NCBI GenBank assembly: GCA_002709295.1
Contig: PAQL01000009.1
Coordinates: forward strand, 1-64,000
Direction: 5' to 3'
Length of the DNA: 64,000 nucleotides
Source of the DNA: Phycisphaerae bacterium
GTDB lineage: Bacteria > Planctomycetota > Phycisphaerae > Phycisphaerales > SM1A02
Shown: in pieces, positions 57,784-64,000 of the stretch
Numbering within the stretch: the stretch's first letter is position 1
Layout: each line of letters begins with the position of its first letter
Program-made: the position numbers and the translations under genes
Notes under the pieces: generated by a model
The model's input: only the letters and a program-made list of their open reading frames with translations
Told to the model about the DNA's origin: nothing
Databases searched by the model: none

Positions 57784-59015
57784 GGTCGACCGTGGTTCCG
57801 CAGCTGCTGGAGGTCCATGGGACCGACCCGCGGCCGGAGGGCCCCGGGCGCCGGATCCTGCTGAGGGATCCCGACGAGGTGGGAGCCATCCTTCATTCGA
57901 ATCGATTCCAGCGCACCGACTTCGTTCGTCAGCTGTCCGGCGACGGTCTCCTGGCGACCGACGGGGATCTCTGGCGGGAGCGGAGGCGCATCGTTCAGAA
58001 GTCGTTCCCGGTGCGTGATGTCGAGGCGCACCTCGACAGCATCCGACTGGCCCTGCCCGGTTTCGTGGAGCGTCTCGGGGAGGCGGCGGACGAGGATCGA
58101 CCGGTCTGTCTGCTCGATGAGATGATGCGGGTGGTGAGCAGGGTCGTCTACCGGGCGGTGTTCGGCGTCGAACTCGGACGCGACGAGGACCGGGTCTCGA
58201 TCTTCCAGCCCATGATGGAGGCGGTCGGCGACGTGCACTGGTCGCTGGTGGCTCCCGGAGGGACCGTCGACGCCGGATCCCTGGTGAGACTGAAGCGGAC
58301 CCGCGACGCGGCGGATGTCGAGATCACCCGGATGGTGGAACGACGTCGCGCCGTGGACATCGGCATCGACGATGCGCTGGGTCGCCTGATCCGAGCAAGG
58401 GACGAGGGCCTGGTCGACGACGTCGCCATCCACGACGAGGTCCGCTCCCTGGTCCTCGCATCGACCGAGACCAGTGTGAACAGCCTCATCTGGGCGTTCC
58501 TCCTGATTGATGATCGTCCGGAGATCCTCGCCCGGATCGAACGTGACCTGGACGCCGGTGGCGGCGACGAGATCATCGACAAGGTGATCTGGGAGACGTT
58601 GCGTCTCTATCCGCCGGTCTGGGCGAACGAAAGACAGGCCATCGAACCGGTGGACGAGGCGGGGCGATCATGGGAGAAGGGCGATCGGGCGGTGATCTCC
58701 GCGTATCGGCTGCATCGGGACCCGCGTCAGTGGGAGGATCCCGACGCGTTCCGCATCGAGCGATTCGAGGGACTGGCCGAGCGCCGCTGGCAGCCGCCGC
58801 ACCGTTTCGCCTACATGCCCTTCGGGGCCGGACCGCATCTCTGCATCGGCCGGAATCTGGCTCTGATCGAGATGCGGTGGATCATGCGCGAGGTTCATTC
58901 ACGATTCAGAATCGATTTCGATGACCCCGATTCGATCGAACCGATACTGGGGATCGTGATGAGGCCTTCTGCTCCGGTCATGGTCCGCATCACGAGACGC
59001 GATCGGAAGCACTGA
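57780..59015 (+). CDS. Cytochrome P450 (second)
   Basis: I-helix LVLASTETSVNSL, ExxR WETLRLYPP, heme loop YMPFGAGPHLCIGRNLA; ATGA overlap with first P450. Confidence 0.95.
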   Translation: MRSTVVPQLLEVHGTDPRPEGPGRRILLRDPDEVGAILHSNRFQRTDFVRQLSGDGLLATDGDLWRERRRIVQKSFPVRDVEAHLDSIRLALPGFVERLGEAADEDRPVCLLDEMMRVVSRVVYRAVFGVELGRDEDRVSIFQPMMEAVGDVHWSLVAPGGTVDAGSLVRLKRTRDAADVEITRMVERRRAVDIGIDDALGRLIRARDEGLVDDVAIHDEVRSLVLASTETSVNSLIWAFLLIDDRPEILARIERDLDAGGGDEIIDKVIWETLRLYPPVWANERQAIEPVDEAGRSWEKGDRAVISAYRLHRDPRQWEDPDAFRIERFEGLAERRWQPPHRFAYMPFGAGPHLCIGRNLALIEMRWIMREVHSRFRIDFDDPDSIEPILGIVMRPSAPVMVRITRRDRKH

Positions 59016-59054
59016 TCTAGTCGCCTGAAGCGAAGCTTTGGAAGGGATCCTCCG

Positions 59055-59297
59055 GTGCCAGACATGACCAGCGACGACATTGCGAAGTGGATTCGAACCC
59101 GGATCGCCGCCGACATCGACAAGGATCCCTCCGAGGTGGACCCCGAGGTCACCTTCGATCGCATCGGGATCGACTCGCTGGCCCTGCTCGGGGTTCTCGG
59201 GGATCTCGCGGGGGAGCTGGACATCGAGATCGAGACCAGCGTGCTCTTCGATCACCCCACGATCGCGTCGCTCTCCAGCCATTTCGGATCGGGTTGA
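59055..59297 (+). CDS. Acyl carrier protein
   Basis: 80 aa; phosphopantetheine site FDRIGIDSLALLGVLGDLAGEL, LFDHPTIASLSSHF. Confidence 0.92.
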   Translation: MPDMTSDDIAKWIRTRIAADIDKDPSEVDPEVTFDRIGIDSLALLGVLGDLAGELDIEIETSVLFDHPTIASLSSHFGSG

Positions 59298-59327
59298 GTC
59301 TCCGGATCGTTCCTCGACGTGCGGTCG

Positions 59328-60236
59328 TCAATCCCCTCGCCCGGAGGATTCCGGAGCGATGGTCCGGCGGAGATGGACTCTCTGATCGACAGAATCGACC
59401 TTGTTCCGCCGAGCCATGGACACGGTGTTCGGCTGACGACTTCCCGCCTCGAAGGTGATCGTGTGGATGCCGGCGGCCTCCGCACGTTCGTACATGGTGG
59501 CGGTGAGCCTCGACTGCAGCGGGTCGAGTCGGAATCGGGGGTGGATGCCCTCGCCGTCGATCTTGAGGACGCCCGGTCTGACGATGAGCGTGCAGCAGAA
59601 TCCGACCACCATGCCCTCGTGGACCGCCACCAGCTGCAGCGTGCGTTCGGGATCGTCCTCCCTCCGGGCGTGGAAGCGACGACGGAACTCGAAGATCCCG
59701 CGGTTGGCCGAGCCCCCGATCCATGCGGAGTTCGCCTCGGCCACCGCATCGATGTGCTGGGCCTCGATCTGGAGGATCTCCACGTCGAAGCGGCTCTTGA
59801 TGCGGCCGCGGGTGCGTTCGAGGATCCGGTCGAGGGCCTGCTGGAGGACCTCCCGGGGTGCGGAGTAGAGGTCGAAGGTCTCATGGATCTCGAACCCGTT
59901 CGATTCGAGAAGGTCCTGATGCCGGGAGGCGGCCACCGTGTCTGTGTAGGCATCGAGACTGGCCGCTCCACTCCGCCGCGCGGTCTCGGCGGCCTTGTTC
60001 AGAAGATCCGGCCCGACGGTGTTCACGGTGGCGTCATCGGTTCCGTTGAGCTCGATGTGGACGATCCCATTCGCCCCGAAATCGAGCATGACCGCCGCGA
60101 TCACCTGGCCGTCCTCGACCGCGCACCACGACAGATCCGCTTCGTGGCGGTTGAACCAGGCCGGTGAGAGGCGGGCGAGGGTCGATCGATCCGTCTCGGT
60201 GGCCTCGACGATGTCGGGAGGTTTGGTCGCCGCCAT
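59328..60236 (-). CDS. GNAT-family N-acetyltransferase-like protein (tandem GNAT)
   Basis: Start MAATKPPDIVEATETDRSTL at 60236; DLSWCAVEDGQVIAAVMLDFG and LQLVAVHEGMVVGFCCTL beta4/5-like segments. Confidence 0.7.
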   Translation of the reverse strand: MAATKPPDIVEATETDRSTLARLSPAWFNRHEADLSWCAVEDGQVIAAVMLDFGANGIVHIELNGTDDATVNTVGPDLLNKAAETARRSGAASLDAYTDTVAASRHQDLLESNGFEIHETFDLYSAPREVLQQALDRILERTRGRIKSRFDVEILQIEAQHIDAVAEANSAWIGGSANRGIFEFRRRFHARREDDPERTLQLVAVHEGMVVGFCCTLIVRPGVLKIDGEGIHPRFRLDPLQSRLTATMYERAEAAGIHTITFEAGSRQPNTVSMARRNKVDSVDQRVHLRRTIAPESSGRGD

Positions 60237-60300
60237 GTCCGTACGGTACATTCCATGCTCGATGAACTCCGCTGCTGGACATCGTCGGGATGGTGGGCCG

Positions 60301-61566
60301 ATGGCCGTCCTTGTCGTGTCCCGTGGGGTCCTGAGCGACGGTGACGGAGGTCCGTCCTCGAACCGGACGGTTCGTCTGGCCGGCACTTCGCATCCCGGCG
60401 TCTCGTCGCTTGCCTCCACGATCTCGACCGGTGACTGGCCCGAGGTCCATGGGGTGATCGGTCAGCATCAGCCCCATGTCGACCGTCTCGGGTACGAGAT
60501 CCCGCGGCCCGAACGAGCCACCGGAGGGTCGATCTGGTCGGCGGCCGCCGCTTCGGGGCGACACGTGGCGATCGGCAACTGGCCGCATGGCTGGCTCCGG
60601 CCGGAGCTCGACGGGAGTGGTCGACATGATCGAATCGAGCCTCGGGCGATCGACGGACTGGCCGGGGAGGCCCCCGCGTCGTGTCCTCCCGGGGCGGTGG
60701 AGCCGAAGACGGTGGAGGACTCGCTGCGCGGACACGGGGGAGCCGACCGGATCGAACTGAACTGCGCCGCGATCGAGGTGCTCGCCGACGAGGGCCCGGA
60801 CCTGATGCTGGGCTGGATCTCCTCGATTTCCGGGGACATCGGGGAGCGACGGGCCCGCATCGAGGGGATCAGGACGCGCCTCGGCGAGGCCGCCGGAAGC
60901 GAGGCGACCATGGTGGTGCTGGAACATCCACCCGTCGAATCAACGATCTTCCGGCAACCCTTGAGGAATCCTCCTCCTCTTCTTCATGTGTTCGGTCCTC
61001 GAGTGATCACGATCAAGGGCCGGCCTCGTGTGGATGTGATCCCCGCGCTGGTCGCCGAGGCGATCGGCGTCGATCCGAAGTCGTCCCGTTTCCGGGTCGA
61101 CCCACCCTCGGGCGGGGTGGAGCGGCTTCAGGCCGCAGGTCTGCCCGGTCCAAATCGCATCTCGGCCTTCGACCTGAAGCAGTACGAGTTCGAACGCAGT
61201 CGGGAGATCGCCGCCTCCCTGATCGCGCGGGGTCGATGGGCGGAGGCGGAGCCCTGGTTGTCGTCGTCGATCCAGACCCAGCACGGAAGGATCGACGTCG
61301 CAAGCCTCGTCCTGCTTCTGATCCGGATCCGCCGGGCCCGTGGGGCGCAGGAGGCGGACCGGCTGCTGGCCAGCGTGAGGGAACGACTTTCGCCGGTTCT
61401 CGGAGACCTGATCGATGCATGGCTCGCCGGTCGAGGTGGGGAGGTGATCGGCGAAGGAGGGACCGAGGTGCTGCGCAACCTCGGGCCGTTCCTCGCGGAA
61501 TCGCTTCTGGTGGACCTGCGGCGTCGAGGGAGGTTGCCGCTGCCCGAGGATGGTCGATCCGGATGA
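60301..61566 (+). CDS. Alkaline-phosphatase-superfamily / type I phosphodiesterase-like protein (divergent)
   Basis: AGTSHPGVSSLASTISTGDWPEVHGVIGQHQP resembles the PF01663 nucleophile region; helical C-terminal repeat. Confidence 0.5.
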   Translation: MAVLVVSRGVLSDGDGGPSSNRTVRLAGTSHPGVSSLASTISTGDWPEVHGVIGQHQPHVDRLGYEIPRPERATGGSIWSAAAASGRHVAIGNWPHGWLRPELDGSGRHDRIEPRAIDGLAGEAPASCPPGAVEPKTVEDSLRGHGGADRIELNCAAIEVLADEGPDLMLGWISSISGDIGERRARIEGIRTRLGEAAGSEATMVVLEHPPVESTIFRQPLRNPPPLLHVFGPRVITIKGRPRVDVIPALVAEAIGVDPKSSRFRVDPPSGGVERLQAAGLPGPNRISAFDLKQYEFERSREIAASLIARGRWAEAEPWLSSSIQTQHGRIDVASLVLLLIRIRRARGAQEADRLLASVRERLSPVLGDLIDAWLAGRGGEVIGEGGTEVLRNLGPFLAESLLVDLRRRGRLPLPEDGRSG

Positions 61567-61870
61567 GTCATCCCCATCCGTCTCCGGCCGGCGATCTCCT
61601 CGACATCGCGTCGCCTGAGCCGGCCTGCAGGCCACGACGAACGATCCTCGCGGTCGGATTCCTCGGAATCCGGCCGCGTTCGCATGGGATCATGGTCCCA
61701 TAAAGACATGCCCTTGGATCCCGATGGGGGGCTGCATGTGTTGTTTTCGTGGTCCCATAGTTCGTTCTACGGAAGGCCGGATGCGGCGAGTAGGATCCTT
61801 GGAGAGAGAACATTCGCTGCTGAGAACGGCGAATCCAGACTGAGCCCCTGAACCAGACCGGAGAGAGATC

Positions 61871-62665
61871 ATGAATCGTACGAACAGGCTGTCCACGTAT
61901 GTCGGTGCCGCCACCGCGGCCGCGATCGGTGCGACCATGGGCACGGAAGTGACCGCGGACACGATCGTCTTCGACGTCGGCGTGACCTACGGAGGTGGAT
62001 GGGTGCCCGGCAGCGGCGGCACCTCGTGGTCCTCGTCGCATCTCGACACCGCCGGCCTGATGCAGATGGATGCCCTCGGCGCCCAGATGCTCTTCATCGG
62101 AAATGGCTTCAGGTCCGCATGGAACTCCTCGAGCGGTGGTCCCTTCACCGGCAACTACAGGGCCATGGGTTGGGCTCTCGGCTCCGGTACGAACTTCAAC
62201 AACAGCAAGAGCGAGTCGGGTGAGCAGGGACGGCTTCAGGTCGCCTTCACCTTCAACGGCATGGGTTTCGGCAAGGGAAGCAAGAGCAAGAATGTTCGTG
62301 GATTCGGTGCCGGTGAGAATGTCGATTCCATGAACAAGTTCATGCCGGGTGGTTTCGCCGGGAGCTCGTACTTCACTTCGTCGAGCGGATCCGTCAGCTC
62401 GGGTGAGAAGGGACTCGCCGCGGGGCGTCACTTCATCGGCTTCCGGGTCGTCGAGGACTGGTCTGCCGAGGAACTGGCCTTCAACTACGGATGGGTCGAT
62501 CTCTCGTTCGACTATGAAGCCGGCACGCTGACCGTTCACCGATGGGCCTACGAGACCGATGTCAATACCGCGGCTTCGACCCCGGTGGTGCCCGGTCCCG
62601 GCGGACTCTTCGCCCTCGCCCTCGGCGCTGCGGGCATCCGTGGTCGCCGGCAGCGGGTCGCCTGA
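61871..62665 (+). CDS. Short exported protein with PEP-CTERM-like tail (family member D)
   Basis: MNRTNRLSTYVGAATAAAIGATMG...YGWVDLSFDYEAGTLTVHRWAYETDVNTAASTPVVPGPGGLFALALGAAGIRGRRQRVA; RBS GGAGAG. Confidence 0.85.
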   Translation: MNRTNRLSTYVGAATAAAIGATMGTEVTADTIVFDVGVTYGGGWVPGSGGTSWSSSHLDTAGLMQMDALGAQMLFIGNGFRSAWNSSSGGPFTGNYRAMGWALGSGTNFNNSKSESGEQGRLQVAFTFNGMGFGKGSKSKNVRGFGAGENVDSMNKFMPGGFAGSSYFTSSSGSVSSGEKGLAAGRHFIGFRVVEDWSAEELAFNYGWVDLSFDYEAGTLTVHRWAYETDVNTAASTPVVPGPGGLFALALGAAGIRGRRQRVA

Positions 62666-62696
62666 CCGGAAACCACGTTTCGAAGATCAATGATGG

Positions 62697-62732
62697 CGCG
62701 ATCGGTCCCCGAGGGGCCGATCGCGTTCTCTT
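62697..62732 (+). terminator. Rho-independent-type terminator after member D
   Basis: CGCGATCGG-T-CCCC-GA-GGGG-CCGATCGCG then TTCTCTT. Confidence 0.75.
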
Positions 62733-62753
62733 GATCCTCCGGACCCGGGACTC

Positions 62754-64000
62754 TCAGGCGGCCCGGGTGTTCGTGGCGGACGAGGATGGTCGTGCATCCT
62801 CCCTCCGCGTGATCCAGGTCGCCCACGACTTCAGGTCCTCGACCGCGAGATAGAGCGCCGGCACGATCAGAAGGATGATGACCGTGGCGAACATCACTCC
62901 GAACGCGATCGAGATCGCCATGGGGATCAGGAACCTCGCCTGGACGCTCGTCTCGAGCACCATCGGCATCAGGCCGAAGAAGGTGGTCACGCTGGTCAGG
63001 AGGATCGGCCGGAATCGCCGGCAGCCGGCATCGCACGCCACGCGGATCAGGGATCGATCGGGATGAGCCCGTCGCATGTCGTTCATGGTGACCAGAAGGA
63101 CCAGTGAATCGTTCACCACCACGCCCGAGAGGGCGACGATGCCGAAGATCGAGATGATGCTGAAGCCGTATCCCATCACCAGGTGACCGATGACGGCTCC
63201 GATGATCCCGAAGGGGATGGCGACCATGATGATCAGAGGTTGCACCCAGCTTCGGAAGGGGATCGCGAGCAGGGCGTAGATCACGAACATGGCTGCGAGA
63301 AAGCCCGTCCCGAGGCTCTCCAGCGAATCGGCCTGGTCGCTCTGCTCTCCCTCGAAGGTCCAGGTGAGTCCGGGGAAGCGGTCCGCCAGCTCGGGGAGCA
63401 CGGTCGAATCGAGCGTCGCATTGACCACGTTGCCGTTGGCCACCTTGGTGTCGATGTCCGCGGTCACGGAGTTCACGCGGCGGCCGTCGGTGCGGCGGAT
63501 GCTGGTGTAGGCGCGGCCTTCGGTCGCCACCGCGGCCTCCCGGAAGGGGATCTCGGCGCCCCCGGGGGTCCGGAGCATCATGGTGTCGATGGTGTGCAGC
63601 GTCTTCCGCTCGTCCTCGGGCAGGCGGACCATCACCCGGACCTCGTTCCGTCCCCGCTGCTGCCTGAGGGCCTCGGTTCCGTAGAAGTAGGACCTGGTCT
63701 GACGAGCGAGATCGGTCGAGGTGAGACCGAGGCTTCGGCCTTCCGGAGTCAGTTCGAGATTGAACTGCGGCTTGCCCAGGGCGACCCCGGAGTCGATGTC
63801 GCCGACCCCTTCGAACACCTTCAGGCGACCGGCGAGCTCGATGCTGGCCGCGTCGAGGATCGAGGTGTCGCGATGGCTCAGTTGAACATCGATCGCCGCC
63901 CCGGTGGTGTTTCCGATGTCGCTGTTGAAGGTGATGGTCTCGATGCCCGCGAGGTCGCCGGTGTTCCTCCGCCAGATTCGTGAGAACTCCGCGGCGCTGA
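62754..64000 (-). CDS. RND-family efflux transporter permease (C-terminal part; frame continues beyond window)
   Basis: AcrB-like C-terminal TM region FGIVALSGVVVNDSLVLLVTMND, RRFRPILLTSVTTFFGLMPMVLE, GVMFATVIILLIVPALY; frame open to 64000. Confidence 0.93.
   Translation of the reverse strand, partial: SAAEFSRIWRRNTGDLAGIETITFNSDIGNTTGAAIDVQLSHRDTSILDAASIELAGRLKVFEGVGDIDSGVALGKPQFNLELTPEGRSLGLTSTDLARQTRSYFYGTEALRQQRGRNEVRVMVRLPEDERKTLHTIDTMMLRTPGGAEIPFREAAVATEGRAYTSIRRTDGRRVNSVTADIDTKVANGNVVNATLDSTVLPELADRFPGLTWTFEGEQSDQADSLESLGTGFLAAMFVIYALLAIPFRSWVQPLIIMVAIPFGIIGAVIGHLVMGYGFSIISIFGIVALSGVVVNDSLVLLVTMNDMRRAHPDRSLIRVACDAGCRRFRPILLTSVTTFFGLMPMVLETSVQARFLIPMAISIAFGVMFATVIILLIVPALYLAVEDLKSWATWITRREDARPSSSATNTRAA

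Noticed and set aside
61568-62539. 323-aa minus ORF opposite exported member D
   Set aside because: Antisense to a coherent exported protein with RBS, signal peptide and terminator.
1-64000. CRISPR array, transposase, integrase or prophage
   Set aside because: No spaced direct repeats or mobile-element protein motifs found in the supplied ORFs.

Overview
High-GC chromosomal window, probably from a planctomycete (Phycisphaerae-like: ECF-sigma/kinase pairs, PEP-CTERM-like exported proteins, dockerin-type EF-hands). It is densely coding with no rRNA, tRNA, CRISPR or transposase that I could support. Left part: rpmI-rplT-rpoB-rpoC on the minus strand, then housekeeping genes (trpF, rhomboid, citrate synthase, PhoX, S1C protease, pheT). 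Middle: two sigma-factor loci (one with a kinase carrying a zinc anti-sigma motif), a 19-bp hairpin next to a 5x10-bp tandem repeat, an HscA-like Hsp70, a Cys-rich repeat/dockerin protein, and a polyamine locus (speA, ClC, speB, deoxyhypusine-synthase-like). Right: a Zn-type binding protein divergent from an FtsX-type ABC transporter, a DUF993/Nramp/OYE operon, a four-member family of short exported proteins with a PEP-CTERM-like tail, and a compact FAAL-P450-P450-ACP operon. That last operon is the best candidate for an undescribed biosynthetic system. The very long antisense ORFs in the track (e.g. opposite rpoB) are interpreted as GC-rich artefacts. All calls come from reading motifs in the translations; no database search was run.
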